From NCBI GenBank assembly GCA_903822975.1, contig CAIJRD010000002.1, positions 62,001 through 126,000 on the forward strand: a stretch of 64,000 bases of DNA. The letters are read 5' to 3'. The stretch comes from an uncultured Sinobacteraceae bacterium. GTDB taxonomy: Bacteria > Pseudomonadota > Gammaproteobacteria > Nevskiales > Nevskiaceae. The translations under genes were made by a program, and so were the position numbers. Under the pieces are notes generated by a model. That model searched no databases and was not told the origin of the DNA. It saw only the letters and a list, made by a program, of their open reading frames with translations. Shown here piece after piece: positions 35,021 to 44,915 of this stretch; position 1 is the stretch's first letter, and each line of letters begins with the position of its first letter.

Positions 35021-36118
35021 ATGGGCGTCGCCGACGAAGCCGATCGGAAGCGTCACAAGGGCCGCGGTGCGGTGTCGAATCCGGCTGGCCGCTTTGAATC
35101 GCAGCGGCGCACGGCTTGGGATGATGGCTGGGCGCTGAGCGAGGAAAGCGTGCCGGCGCTGGAAACGACGGTCACTGCCGAGCCGGCCAAGAGCATCGTC
35201 AGCCACAACGAATCGCCGGATATCTTCTTCGAGCGCTCGATCAACCCCTACAAGGGCTGCGAGCACGGCTGCATCTACTGCTACGCGCGACCGAGCCACG
35301 CGTATCTGAATCTCTCGCCCGGCATCGATTTCGAAACCAAGCTTTTCTACAAACCGAACGCCGCCGATTTGCTCGAACGCGAATTTCGCAAGCCCAGGTA
35401 TGAACCCGCCTTGATCGCGGTCGGCGCCAACACCGATCCCTACCAGCCGATCGAGCGCAAGCTCGGCATCACCCGCAGCATTCTCGAAGTGATGGCGCGC
35501 TTCCGGCATCCGGTTGGCATCATCACCAAGGGTGCCGCGCTGGTCGAGCGCGATATCGATCTGCTGAGCGCGCTGGCGCAGGACGATCTCGTCACGGTGT
35601 CGATCACGATGACGACACTCGACCCGACGCTGAAGCGCACGCTGGAGCCGCGTGCGGCCTCGCCCGGTTCGCGCCTGCGCTTGATGCGGCTGCTCGCCGA
35701 TCACGGCATTCCGGTGCGCGTGCTGTTTTCGCCGGTGATTCCATTCATCAACGATGCCGAGCTCGAACAGGTTCTGCAGGCCGCCGCAGACGCTGGCGCG
35801 CAGCACGCGAGCTACACCTTTCTGCGACTGCCGCACGAAGTGAAGGATCTGTTCCGCGAATGGCTGGACGCAAACTTCCCGCTGAAGGCGCGTCATGTGA
35901 TGAGCCTGGTCGAACAGTCACGCGGCGGCAAGGCCTACGATTCCAACTTCGCCACGCGCATGCGCGGCGAAGGCGAATTCGCAACCCTCATCGCGCAGCG
36001 CTTCAAGCTGGCGCGACGCCGCTTCGGGCTCGAATCGAAAGCGCGCGCGATCAATCTGTCTGCCTTTCGGGTACCCGACACAGCCGCATCGAGCGGCGCA
36101 CAACTCGGTCTGTTCTGA
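35021..36118 (+). CDS. PA0069 family radical SAM protein
   Basis: A 365-residue radical SAM enzyme of the PA0069/Rv2578c family, related to spore photoproduct lyase-like proteins. The [4Fe-4S] motif CX3CX2C is Cys80, Cys84, Cys87 (CEHGCIYCYARPSHAYL). 'RGAVSNPAGRFE' and 'NPYKGCEHGC' are typical N-terminal marks. The reaction is unknown. ATG 35021 is used, with GAGAG upstream; an in-frame start 54 bases earlier overlaps the methyltransferase. Confidence 0.92.
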   Translation: MGVADEADRKRHKGRGAVSNPAGRFESQRRTAWDDGWALSEESVPALETTVTAEPAKSIVSHNESPDIFFERSINPYKGCEHGCIYCYARPSHAYLNLSPGIDFETKLFYKPNAADLLEREFRKPRYEPALIAVGANTDPYQPIERKLGITRSILEVMARFRHPVGIITKGAALVERDIDLLSALAQDDLVTVSITMTTLDPTLKRTLEPRAASPGSRLRLMRLLADHGIPVRVLFSPVIPFINDAELEQVLQAAADAGAQHASYTFLRLPHEVKDLFREWLDANFPLKARHVMSLVEQSRGGKAYDSNFATRMRGEGEFATLIAQRFKLARRRFGLESKARAINLSAFRVPDTAASSGAQLGLF

Positions 36119-36322
36119 AGGACTCGGCGGTTGCTCGATTCGCTCGCCGACGTGGAAGTCGTGCATCGCCCGCTGCGGCTCGCGAGGTCTCGGGTCGGAG
36201 GCGGCGGACGTGCTGCGTCGCTCGAAGCTTAAGAGCCTCGGCAGAACCGTTCGATGCGCTGGCTCGTGATCGGTCCGCAGTTCGAATTGCAGGATGACAC
36301 CTTGCTTTCGAGCAGTGACGCA

Positions 36323-37135
36323 TCAAGCGCGTCTCAAGCGTGCAAGAAAGCGGCTGAGCTTGCGTAGCAAAAACGGTCCACGCCAGCCCAGTAGCGGGTC
36401 CATCGGTCCCGGTCGAAACCAGCGCGGGCAGCTTGCGCGAAGTTGTGCCAGTTCTGCGCGTTGGTCGATGCCAATCGAGTTCAGGTATCGGTAAAACGCG
36501 CCGTTCGATTCATCGGTCGGCTGCAGGTGTCGCATCTGTACCGCATCGATCACGGCGATCGACCGGTAGCGGAGCATCATCGGCCACAGGAAGTCCAAGC
36601 CCCAGGTCGATATCGAGCGGTCGAAGCTCGCCAGGCAGCGCGTCAGCGCCGCGCGTGAAAAACACGGTGCCATGACTTCGACGAAGTTGGTCGGACGCAA
36701 GCCTCGCGCGCGCGGATCGTGACGAAGAAACGGCCAGGCGGTCGACGACTCGACACTCAAGGACGGCTGGCACAGCGCGAGTTCAGCGCGCTTTGCCGCA
36801 TTGAAAAGCCGATTCACCGAATCGACGTCGATGCCGATATCGGCATCGAGAAACAGCACTTGCTCATAGCGGTCGAGGCTTTTGAACCGTTGCTGAATCC
36901 GCAGCGCGGCGTGAAATTTCGACCAACCCCCGGCGTAGACGCCAATACCAGCGTCGATCAGCTTCGGAATCTCCGGCGCTGGCTGATACAGGCTCAACAT
37001 CAGATCGTAGTGCCGGTCCGGATTCGCCAGCGCGCGTGCCAGCGAGGTGTCGATGCCGCCGCGTACGAACACCAGGCTTGAATGCCGCTGCGAGCCCTCG
37101 GCGATGCGGCGGATGTACTCGGCGTTCTGGATCAT
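36323..37135 (-). CDS. DUF707 domain-containing protein (glycosyltransferase-like)
   Basis: A 270-residue protein. 'YDLMLSLYQ', 'YEQVLFLDADIGIDV' (a DxD-like element), 'TNFVEVMAPCFSRAAL' and 'STWGLDFLWPMML' match DUF707. These proteins are distantly glycosyltransferase-like with no settled reaction. It stands alone, convergent to the radical SAM gene; the 204 bases between them show nothing further. A single gene may modify surface polysaccharide, by inference. Confidence 0.78.
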   Translation of the reverse strand: MIQNAEYIRRIAEGSQRHSSLVFVRGGIDTSLARALANPDRHYDLMLSLYQPAPEIPKLIDAGIGVYAGGWSKFHAALRIQQRFKSLDRYEQVLFLDADIGIDVDSVNRLFNAAKRAELALCQPSLSVESSTAWPFLRHDPRARGLRPTNFVEVMAPCFSRAALTRCLASFDRSISTWGLDFLWPMMLRYRSIAVIDAVQMRHLQPTDESNGAFYRYLNSIGIDQRAELAQLRASCPRWFRPGPMDPLLGWRGPFLLRKLSRFLARLRRA

Positions 37136-37193
37136 CGCCCGAGCTTAACGTTCGCGCTGCCTACGCCTCTGTACGGTAGGTGTTTTCGACGTG

Positions 37194-38543
37194 CTACACC
37201 GACAGTCGCACATCGATTAATGCGCCACCCAGTTCGCTGCGCCCAAGTTCAATGCTGCCGTCATAGATGCGCACCATCTCCGCAATCGCGCCCAAGCCGA
37301 TGCCCTGGCCGGGCACATGCGTATCCGCGCGCACGCCCCGCGCGAGCAGTTCGGCGGCGTTGTCGGGGAATCCGGGGCCGTCGTCCTCGACCAGGATGCG
37401 CAGGCGCCGGTCGGCGAATTCGATCTTCACCGCGATCTGCTGCTTGCACCATTTGCCGGCGTTGTCCATCAGGTTGCCGAGCAGTTCGTAGAGGTCGCCC
37501 TGATCGGCGCGCGCGCGCAGCGCATAGGCCACGCGGATGTCGAACTGCGGCTGCTTCTGCGCGTAGACCTTGCCCAGCGCACCGGCGAGTTTCTCGACGA
37601 TCGGGCGCAGCTGCACCGGCTCGCTCAAGGTCCGGCGACCGGCCGCGGCGGCCTTGCGTAACTGGTGATCGGTGATGTCCTGAATACGGCCCAGCGGATC
37701 GCGCAGCTTGTCGCGCGTGGCGGGGTCGGCCTCGCTGTCGTCGATGATTCCGCGCAGCACGGCCAGCGGCGTCTTCATGCTGTGCGCGAGATCGTCGAGC
37801 GCGTTGCGGTAGCGCGTCTGCTGCGTGCGCTCGGCCAGAATCATCGCGTTGAGGCCATCGGCAAGCGGTTTCAGCTCGGTGGCGTAGTCGGATTCGATGC
37901 GAGACTTTTCACCGGTCTCGACCTGCCTGAGTTCGCGTGCGAGCCGACGCAGGGGGCTCAGGCCCCAGAGCAGCACGAAGAACTGCACCGCGATCAGTGC
38001 CACCGCGCTGCCGCCGAGGCCGAACCACAAGATGCGGCGGAACGTATAGAGCTGTGCGCGGTAAGTGTCCTGATCGTGAAACAGCGCGACGGTGTAGCGC
38101 TTCGGCTTCGGTGGACCGCCGAACAGATGCGGACCGCTGGTGTCGCCGACCCAACGCACGCCGTAGCACAGCATGAAGCGGTCGCCGACTTCCTTGAACA
38201 GGCTGACGCCGACATCCGGCGAGGGCACCTGCGGGACCGCCCCGGAGAAGCTCGCGGAGCGCCAGACGACCTTGCCGCGCTCGTTGAAGATCAGCGCGTC
38301 GAGGCCGCTGAGCACATGGCCGAGCCGCGGATCGGGCAGGGCATTGTCGGGAATCGTCAGCGTGCCGTTGGGGCCCGATTCGGCGGCGCCGAGTAGCGCC
38401 AGCACCATGCCTTCGAGGCGATCCTGTTCGCCTTGTTCCGCCGCTGCGCGAAACGCCTGTTCGAGCGCTTCACCAGACAGCAGCAGGAACACCGCCAGCA
38501 CCGATGAGGCAACGACCAGCAGGCGGGTGCGCAGCGATTTCAT
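37194..38543 (-). CDS. Two-component sensor histidine kinase, PhoQ-like
   Basis: A 449-residue inner membrane kinase. Two membrane segments (near residues 8-24 and about 176-194) flank a periplasmic sensor domain of about 150 residues; then HAMP-like linker, phosphoacceptor His254 in DLAHSMKTPL, N box NLMDNAGKW and G boxes 'EDDGPGFPD' and 'GQGIGLGAI'. It is the downstream partner of the PhoP-like regulator and PepSY gene. The signal is unknown; divalent cations or envelope stress are known for PhoQ proteins. Confidence 0.9.
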   Translation of the reverse strand: MKSLRTRLLVVASSVLAVFLLLSGEALEQAFRAAAEQGEQDRLEGMVLALLGAAESGPNGTLTIPDNALPDPRLGHVLSGLDALIFNERGKVVWRSASFSGAVPQVPSPDVGVSLFKEVGDRFMLCYGVRWVGDTSGPHLFGGPPKPKRYTVALFHDQDTYRAQLYTFRRILWFGLGGSAVALIAVQFFVLLWGLSPLRRLARELRQVETGEKSRIESDYATELKPLADGLNAMILAERTQQTRYRNALDDLAHSMKTPLAVLRGIIDDSEADPATRDKLRDPLGRIQDITDHQLRKAAAAGRRTLSEPVQLRPIVEKLAGALGKVYAQKQPQFDIRVAYALRARADQGDLYELLGNLMDNAGKWCKQQIAVKIEFADRRLRILVEDDGPGFPDNAAELLARGVRADTHVPGQGIGLGAIAEMVRIYDGSIELGRSELGGALIDVRLSV

Positions 38544-38708
38544 GAACGGCAGTGTCCCGCTTCAGATGTTCAATTTCCAGGCGTTGCGGAGGCTGCCGAT
38601 CGCGGGCTCAGTCGGACGTTCGTAACGCGACGCCGCGGCGTCGGCTTCGATCAATTCCGCGTTCGAGCACAGCGACGGTGACAAGCCACTGCCGACCGCG
38701 AAGGTGCC

Positions 38709-39386
38709 CTAGCTGCGCGGCACGTCCCAGCGATAGCCGGCGCCACGCAAGGTTGAAATCGGATTCAGCGTGCCGGCCGGATCGAGCTTGCTGCGCAGTC
38801 GCCGCACGAAGACTTCGATGACGTTGCTGTCGCGCTCCTCGTCTTCGTTGTACAGATGTTCGGTCAGCGTCGATTTCGAAACCACTTCGCCGGCGTGCAT
38901 CACCAGATATTCCAGCACGCGATATTCGTAAGCGGTGAGCTCCACCGCCGTGCCGGACAGCTTGACGGTCTTTGCACCGGTATCCAGTACGATCGGCCCG
39001 CATTCGAGCTGCGACTGCGCCCAGCCGCCGCTGCGGCGGACCAGCGCGCGTGCGCGTGCGAGCAGTTCTTCCTTGTGGAAGGGTTTGACCAGGTAGTCGT
39101 CGGCGCCGGCTTCGAGCCCTTCCACCTTGCTCTGCCAGCCGTCGCGCGCAGTCAGGATCAGGATCGGATATTTGCGGCCGGCTTTGCGCGCGGCCTTGAT
39201 CACGCTGATGCCCGACGCCTTCGGCAGCCCCAGATCGACCACCGCCAGATCGACCGGATATTCCACGGCCATATAGGTGCCCTGTTCGCCGTCGGCGGCT
39301 TCGTCGATGGCGTAGCCGTCTTCCTTCAGATGGCGGATCACCTGGGCTCGCAACTGCGGATCGTCTTCAATGACTAGTGCGCGCAT
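38709..39386 (-). CDS. OmpR/PhoP-family response regulator
   Basis: A 225-residue DNA-binding regulator. Receiver domain with acidic pocket EDD (7-9), phosphoacceptor Asp51 (VVDLGLP), Thr in 'LTARDG' and Lys in 'YLVKPFH'; the C-terminal winged helix is 'LTAYEYRVLEYLVMHAGEVV' and 'VFVRRLRSKLD'. AAGGAT precedes the ATG. The gap of 165 bases to the kinase gene is longer than usual in PhoPQ operons. Confidence 0.93.
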   Translation of the reverse strand: MRALVIEDDPQLRAQVIRHLKEDGYAIDEAADGEQGTYMAVEYPVDLAVVDLGLPKASGISVIKAARKAGRKYPILILTARDGWQSKVEGLEAGADDYLVKPFHKEELLARARALVRRSGGWAQSQLECGPIVLDTGAKTVKLSGTAVELTAYEYRVLEYLVMHAGEVVSKSTLTEHLYNEDEERDSNVIEVFVRRLRSKLDPAGTLNPISTLRGAGYRWDVPRS

Positions 39387-39431
39387 ATCCTTCGGGAGTT
39401 CTTGTTGGTTTTTTGAAATAGGGGGCGGCCG

Positions 39432-39887
39432 TCAGCCGCCGGGCACCGCGATCACGCGAACCTCACCTTCCTTGAGGACCTTGACGCGATAACCCGGTCC
39501 GTTCGGATCGACCGAAAGGATGCGGCCGCCACCGTTCATTTCCTGCGCGCGGCGCGCGGCGTCGCCGGGCGAAAAATCATTCGGACGGGCGTACTGCGGC
39601 TCGCCGCGCGGCATGAAGCCGGACTGCGGCTGACGTTGATATTGCTGTGAGTACTGCTGCTGCTGGTACTCGCGTGGGTCGCGTTGCGGATAGTCGCGCG
39701 TGTCACGCGATTGATAGTCACGCGGATCGCGCTGCAGTTGTCGCGGCTGCTGCGGCATGAAACGCGGCGCGTCACGGCGCTGGTCCGCGAAGGGCGCGCG
39801 GCGATCATCACCATGACGATGATCCGCCCACGCCGGTGCGAGCCACAGTCCGGCAACCGTCATCAGCAGGAGGATCAGTGCGCGCAT
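39432..39887 (-). CDS. PepSY-like domain secreted protein
   Basis: A 151-residue protein with an N-terminal signal peptide (LLLMTVAGLWLAPAWA). The middle is Gln/Arg/Asp-rich with several repeated RDPRDY-like units. The C-terminal 40 residues (GDAARRAQEMNGGGRILSV, YRVKVLKEGEVRVIAV) match a PepSY-like fold. It directly precedes the PhoP/PhoQ pair in the same direction, as in Xanthomonas-type genomes, and probably modulates or is sensed with that system. Confidence 0.8.
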   Translation of the reverse strand: MRALILLLMTVAGLWLAPAWADHRHGDDRRAPFADQRRDAPRFMPQQPRQLQRDPRDYQSRDTRDYPQRDPREYQQQQYSQQYQRQPQSGFMPRGEPQYARPNDFSPGDAARRAQEMNGGGRILSVDPNGPGYRVKVLKEGEVRVIAVPGG

Positions 39888-39928
39888 CGGCTTACTTTAG
39901 CGGCTTTGATGCCAGCTAGCGCGCGGCT

Positions 39929-40534
39929 TCAGTACGCCGCCGGCGCAACGTTGACGTTGACCGGGATCTGCGGACCGGGGTCGTACGATAGCCGCGTGTG
40001 ATAGACGCGACCGCCATAGCGATAGGTCACGTCGTAACCGTCGATCTGCTGTTCGTCGTGAAATGCGTTGACCGTATCGCAGCGCTGCTGGTAGCCCACC
40101 TGTGGCGGGCCGTCGTTGGCGCGGCCGACGTTGTTGCCGACGCTGGCGCCGACCACCGCGCCACCGGCGGTGGCCAGCACGCGGCCGGAGCCACGGCCGA
40201 ACTGGTTGCCGACCACACCACCGATCAGACCGCCGATCAACGTACCGGCCAGCGTATTGCCGCGATCATTGTCGTAGACCACCTGCTGCTGATAACACTG
40301 CTGCTGCGGCACGTTGACGCGGACGACGCGGTAGATCGGCTGTGTCTGCAGCACTTCGCCGTACTCGGGCGGCGCGTAGTAAGGCGGTGGCGGCGGTGCG
40401 TAGACCGGCGCGTAGCCGGGCGGCGGCGCCACCGGCGGAGGCGGATAGTAGGCCAGCGCAGAGCTGCTCGCGCTGACGCCCGCGCCTGCAACCAGGGCAG
40501 CCAGGACAAAGGCGAAAGGGGCTGAAGTGCGCAT
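39929..40534 (-). CDS. Glycine zipper 2TM domain-containing protein
   Basis: A 201-residue envelope protein. A signal peptide is followed by a Pro/Tyr-rich stretch (PPPPPYYAPPEY), then 'TLAGTLIGGLIGGVVGNQFG' and 'VLATAGGAVVGASVGNNVG', the glycine zipper. The tail (VTYRYGGRVYHTRLSYDPG) resembles SlyB/PcP-type outer membrane lipoprotein relatives, but no lipobox Cys is clear. GGAGAGA precedes ATG 40534. It lies upstream of the PepSY gene, same strand, 41 bases away. Confidence 0.87.
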   Translation of the reverse strand: MRTSAPFAFVLAALVAGAGVSASSSALAYYPPPPVAPPPGYAPVYAPPPPPYYAPPEYGEVLQTQPIYRVVRVNVPQQQCYQQQVVYDNDRGNTLAGTLIGGLIGGVVGNQFGRGSGRVLATAGGAVVGASVGNNVGRANDGPPQVGYQQRCDTVNAFHDEQQIDGYDVTYRYGGRVYHTRLSYDPGPQIPVNVNVAPAAY

Positions 40535-40892
40535 GGGACTCTCTCCTGAAGCGCAGCCGGCGGCTACGCACATGCAGACAAGCTACGCGCGCGACCTGAA
40601 TTGATGCTGAATCAACGGGGTTTGCGCCGCCTTACACGGCATCGTTTCGGCGGCCAAAGCCGCCACCTGCGACCGCGCGTCTGCGTGTGCGGTACCAAGC
40701 AAGCTCAAGCTATCGGCAGTGCTTTTCGAGCCGGTGTGCGCCGGGGCATTCCCGGACGCAACGCGTTCTGTGACAGCACATCGGTCTCGGTCTCGGTCTC
40801 GGCCCCGGGAGCGGCACCATCTGCCGGTTGTGAGTACCGCACGAACGGCTGCCCGGCGCCGACGCACCAGCATCGCCACACTGCTTGCCTGC
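40535..40892. other. Intergenic region without recognised gene
   Basis: About 360 bases between the glycine zipper gene and the RND-linked DUF1329 gene. It holds a perfect six-base hairpin (40649-40654 with 40659-40664) and a short TCTCGG triplication near 40782-40800. No protein frame is convincing. Confidence 0.45.
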
Positions 40893-42236
40893 CTACTTGC
40901 CTGCGGTGGCGAACTTCTGCAGTTCCTGCGGTGTGAAATAGCTGGGTTCCTTCTCCCAGTCGTACTCGACCATTTTCTGCTCTTCGTTGGTCAGGTTGAC
41001 GATCACGTAGCGGCGCGACTGCAGGTCGTAGTGGACCTGCACGCCGTTCACCACCACCGGGACGTTGGCAAAGCTGATCGCGTGGGCTTCCGAGAAGCGC
41101 CAGAACTGGTCGCGTTCATCGTAGATGTCCTGCGCGAGCACCAGCCAGGAATCCTCATCGAGATAGAACACGCGTTTCTTGTAGCGATGATTGAAGCCGG
41201 GCTTCAGGTTGGCTTCCATTACCCAGACACGATGCAGCTCATAACGCGCCAGATCCTGGTTGATGTGGCCGGCGCGGATGATGTCCTTGTACTTGTACTG
41301 TGGGCTATACAGCGCGTAGGCGTTGTATGGCACCAGCATCTCTTTCTTGCCGATCAGCTTCACGGTGTAGCGATCGAACGGGCCATTGAACATGTCGATC
41401 TGGTCGTGCGTCATCAGGCCGTCGAACAGCGGATTGTCGTAGCCGACTTCGCCGATGCGGCGCACGCGTCCCAATGCCGGGTTGAACTCCCACACACCGG
41501 TCTGTTCGGCGATGCGGTCGATCGGCACATGCAGCAGATCTGCGGTGCCGGCCTTGTTCGGCGGCGACAGCGTTTTCACCATCACATAGACGTTCTGATT
41601 TTTCAGCGTGTCGAGCGTGGTCTTGACGTTGTTGTAAACGTAGCTCAGCTCGAAATAGGCGCGCTCCAGCACGAAGCTGCCGCTGGAATCGGTGGTCGCC
41701 GCCGCACCGAAGCCACGGTAGCCGCGCGTGTTGTAGCGCATGATGTGGTTCCACATCACTTCGGTTCCGTTCTTCGGAATCGGGAACGGATAACCCTGCG
41801 CGGCGCCCTTGAAGCCATAGCCGTCGTCAGTCAACTCGACGTTGGTGGCGTTCTTCTTCGTCGCGTCGTAAAGCCATTGCGGATACGAGGCGCTACGCCG
41901 CGTCGGATAGACCTGCATCTTGTAGTCGGGGAAGGTCTGGAACAGCGCCTTGTAGCCCTCGGCGAGTTTGTCGGCGTAGGTCTTGTAGTTCTGCGCCGTC
42001 ACCGTATAGAGCGGCTTGTCGGCGCTGAACGGATTGGCGCCGCGTGGCATGTCGCCCTGCGGCAGTCCGCCGTCCCAGGCGGGAATGCTGCCGTCCTTGT
42101 TGCCGGCTTTTTCGGCACCGATCGGTGTCAGCGTGGTGCCGAGCTTGGCGGCTTCTTCGGCCGTGACCTTGGCCTGTGCGCCGGAAGCTGCACCCAAGCA
42201 CAGGCACGACAGCAGGAGCGCGTTCAGAACTTTCAT
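40893..42236 (-). CDS. DUF1329 domain-containing secreted protein, RND partner
   Basis: A 447-residue secreted protein with a signal peptide ending near SGAQA-KVTAEE, and the same conserved block order as the DUF1329 protein at 5001-6371 (DATKKNATNVE, YTVKLIGKKEML, YELHRVWVMEANLKPG, DEDSWL). GGAGGAAG precedes ATG 42236. It lies 87 bases downstream of an RND exporter gene, the common pairing of this family. Probably periplasmic, receiving or passing a hydrophobic molecule, by inference. Confidence 0.9.
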   Translation of the reverse strand: MKVLNALLLSCLCLGAASGAQAKVTAEEAAKLGTTLTPIGAEKAGNKDGSIPAWDGGLPQGDMPRGANPFSADKPLYTVTAQNYKTYADKLAEGYKALFQTFPDYKMQVYPTRRSASYPQWLYDATKKNATNVELTDDGYGFKGAAQGYPFPIPKNGTEVMWNHIMRYNTRGYRGFGAAATTDSSGSFVLERAYFELSYVYNNVKTTLDTLKNQNVYVMVKTLSPPNKAGTADLLHVPIDRIAEQTGVWEFNPALGRVRRIGEVGYDNPLFDGLMTHDQIDMFNGPFDRYTVKLIGKKEMLVPYNAYALYSPQYKYKDIIRAGHINQDLARYELHRVWVMEANLKPGFNHRYKKRVFYLDEDSWLVLAQDIYDERDQFWRFSEAHAISFANVPVVVNGVQVHYDLQSRRYVIVNLTNEEQKMVEYDWEKEPSYFTPQELQKFATAGK

Positions 42237-42323
42237 CAAGCTTCCTCCAGATGACACAAGCGCCTCGAGATTGCGCGAAAGCGCGGCGGGCGTTCGAAGA
42301 CTGTACTGCTAGCGATTATTACT

Positions 42324-44915
42324 CTATTTGCCAAGCAAGCCCGCGTGCGAACGCAGAGGGCCGACGAGTTGGCAGAGCCAGCCGAGCGCCGGCATCATCA
42401 GGATCGCGCCAAGCAGGTTGGTACTGAACATGAACAGTAGCAAGCGCCCCATGTCGGCCTGGAACTGCAAGCCCGAAAACAGCCAGGTGCCGACGCTGAC
42501 GATCAGCGCCAGCGAGGTGAACGTCGTCGCCTTGCCGGCGGCGCCGAGTGCTGCACGAAACGACTCGCGCAGTCCCGCGCCGCCCGCCTGCGCACGCATC
42601 AAAGCACCCCAGAGATAGATGCCGTCATCGACGCCGATGCCGACTCCGAACGCGGCAACCGGCAGTGTCGCCGCCTTCATGCCAATGCCGGTGAGTGCCA
42701 TGAAGCCGTAGGTCAGCAGTGAGCAAGTCACCAAGGGCACGATGATGCAGACCACGCTGGCAAGGCTGCGGAACGAGATCCAGACGAACAGCAATAACGT
42801 CAGATGCACCCAGACGATTACCAGCACTTCGCGCGCGCGGATCTCCTCGTTGGTCGCAGCCATCACACCCAGGTTGCCGGCAGCGAGCGCGTAGTGTGGT
42901 GCACCCGTGTTGCCGAAATCGCCGTCGCGCGACTCGCCTGCGTCGAAGCTTTTGGTGGTATCGATCAGGCGCGAGATGGTCTCGGCGCGGTGATCACTGG
43001 CGAACACCAGCACTGGCAATCGCGAGCAGTCATCGTTCTGCAAGCCGGCCGACGAGGGTACGCGGCCCACCAGTTGCGACAGCGCGGCGGGTGCGCGCGG
43101 CAGCACCTTCCATTGCGGCGCGCCCTCGTTCCACAGGCCGCGGATTTCGCGTGCAACCGTCGGCAGCCCCACCGCGAGGCGCACACCGGGTGTGTTGGTC
43201 ATGTGCCAGATATAACGATCGACCGACTCCATCACCGCGGCATCCAGGCAGCCATACGGATGGGTTTCCACGATCACTTTCAGCAGATCGACGCCGAGCG
43301 AGAAATTGTCGGCAATCGCCTGCGAGTCGCGGTTGTAACGCGAGTCCGGCCGTAGCTCCGGCACGCCGGCCTGGGCGTCACCGATGATCAGCTTCGGATA
43401 CATCCAGAACGCCCAGACCAGCGCGACACTCACGAGTCCGAGCGTCAACAGCGCCCAGCGACGTTCGGTGATTGCGGCAATTGCCGCCCACAACTGCGCG
43501 CCTGCGCGCTGCCGTCGTGCCTGCGCGCTGCGAAACGCCTGTGGCCGCGGCACGCGAATCCAGGTCAGCGCGATCGGCAGCATCACTTTGTTGGTGACGA
43601 TCACTGCGGCCATGCCCATCGCCGCGTTCAGCGCCATCTCGCGGACGATGTCGATGTGGATGAACATCAGCGTGGCGAAGCCGATGACGTTGGTGATGAT
43701 CGCCACCGTGCCCGGCAGGAACAGGCGGCGAAAGCTTTCGACCGAGGCGTCGAATGGCGAGCGTCCGTGCTCGGCAACTTCCGCGCTCCAGGCGTTGATG
43801 TACTGCACGCCGTGCGACACACCGATCGACAGAATCAGGAACGGCACCAGGATCGCGAACGGATCGAGTCCGAAGCCGGCCAGCTGCAGCAGCCCGAGTT
43901 CCCAGATCACCGCCGTGAGTGCTGCCATCAGCGGCAGCAGGCTCAGGCGGAACGAGCCGCAGAAGAACCACAGCAGCAGCGCGATCAGGGCGATTGCGAC
44001 GAAGAAGAATCCGACCACTTCGAGGCTGGCGTCGCTGACGTCGCCGATGACTTTTGCGAATCCGATGATGTGCACCGACAACCGCGGCGCGTAATCCGGA
44101 TTGGCAACTTGCTGAACGTCGACTTCGCGACCGGACACCAGGATGGCGCCGCCGTCGGCGTCCTTCTGCGCGGCTTCGAACGTTTGTGCAGGCAGGCGCC
44201 AGCCGTAGTCGGTGTAGCCGCGCCAGACCACGTCGCCTGCAGCATACGGCAGCCGCGCTTGTTTCAGCCGGTATTCCCACATCTGCGGGCTTTCAATCCG
44301 ACCGCGCAACTGGTCTTCGAGCTGATCGGCGAGCCGGTGGTAGTCGAGCTTTGCCCCGGTAACCGGGTGATGTTCGAGCAACTCGGCGACGATCAGCGCG
44401 CCGCGTTGATCGAGCGAAACGTAGCGGCCGATGACGCCAGCCTTGCCGACGTGATCGCGCACCTGCTGCAGCGCTTCCGGCGTCGGTGCGAAATTGCGCG
44501 GTACGATGTTGCCGAGATTGATGCCGCCTTCGACGATCTCGAAATAGGTCAAATCCGGCGTGAACAGCGACGACACGCGCGTGCGATCGACGCCTGGCAG
44601 GAAGAACGTCGCATCGGTGAGTTTGCGCAGGCGATCGAGGAAATCGGCGTTGTAGATATCTCGGTCGGCATCGCGATTGAGCAGCGCAATCGAAACCAGA
44701 TTGGCGCCGCCGAAGGCTTTCTCGTAGCGCTTGAACACCTGCATGTAGGGGTGGTCCAGCGGAATCTGCTTCTCGAAGCCGGCATCCGGTCGCAACTGCA
44801 GTGCATGCCAGCCGAGGAACAGCGTCAACAGCATCAGCACGCCGAAGCTGAGCCAGCGGCGTGCATAAACCAGCGGGATAACCCGTCGCAGGATCGCGTC
44901 TGCGCTAATCGGCAC
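42324..44915 (-). CDS. RND superfamily / MMPL-type transporter
   Basis: An 863-residue inner membrane transporter of the MMPL/RND (hydrophobe exporter) type. Two repeated halves each have one N-terminal helix, a large periplasmic loop and five helices. Marks include 'LQLRPDAGFEKQIPLDHPY', 'LSIGVSHGVQYINAW' (GD-like motif in the first half) and 'GVGIGVDDGIYLWGALMRA' in the second. It is followed by a DUF1329 gene in the same operon. MMPL relatives move lipids or hopanoid-type molecules, but the cargo here is unknown. Confidence 0.9.
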   Translation of the reverse strand: MPISADAILRRVIPLVYARRWLSFGVLMLLTLFLGWHALQLRPDAGFEKQIPLDHPYMQVFKRYEKAFGGANLVSIALLNRDADRDIYNADFLDRLRKLTDATFFLPGVDRTRVSSLFTPDLTYFEIVEGGINLGNIVPRNFAPTPEALQQVRDHVGKAGVIGRYVSLDQRGALIVAELLEHHPVTGAKLDYHRLADQLEDQLRGRIESPQMWEYRLKQARLPYAAGDVVWRGYTDYGWRLPAQTFEAAQKDADGGAILVSGREVDVQQVANPDYAPRLSVHIIGFAKVIGDVSDASLEVVGFFFVAIALIALLLWFFCGSFRLSLLPLMAALTAVIWELGLLQLAGFGLDPFAILVPFLILSIGVSHGVQYINAWSAEVAEHGRSPFDASVESFRRLFLPGTVAIITNVIGFATLMFIHIDIVREMALNAAMGMAAVIVTNKVMLPIALTWIRVPRPQAFRSAQARRQRAGAQLWAAIAAITERRWALLTLGLVSVALVWAFWMYPKLIIGDAQAGVPELRPDSRYNRDSQAIADNFSLGVDLLKVIVETHPYGCLDAAVMESVDRYIWHMTNTPGVRLAVGLPTVAREIRGLWNEGAPQWKVLPRAPAALSQLVGRVPSSAGLQNDDCSRLPVLVFASDHRAETISRLIDTTKSFDAGESRDGDFGNTGAPHYALAAGNLGVMAATNEEIRAREVLVIVWVHLTLLLFVWISFRSLASVVCIIVPLVTCSLLTYGFMALTGIGMKAATLPVAAFGVGIGVDDGIYLWGALMRAQAGGAGLRESFRAALGAAGKATTFTSLALIVSVGTWLFSGLQFQADMGRLLLFMFSTNLLGAILMMPALGWLCQLVGPLRSHAGLLGK

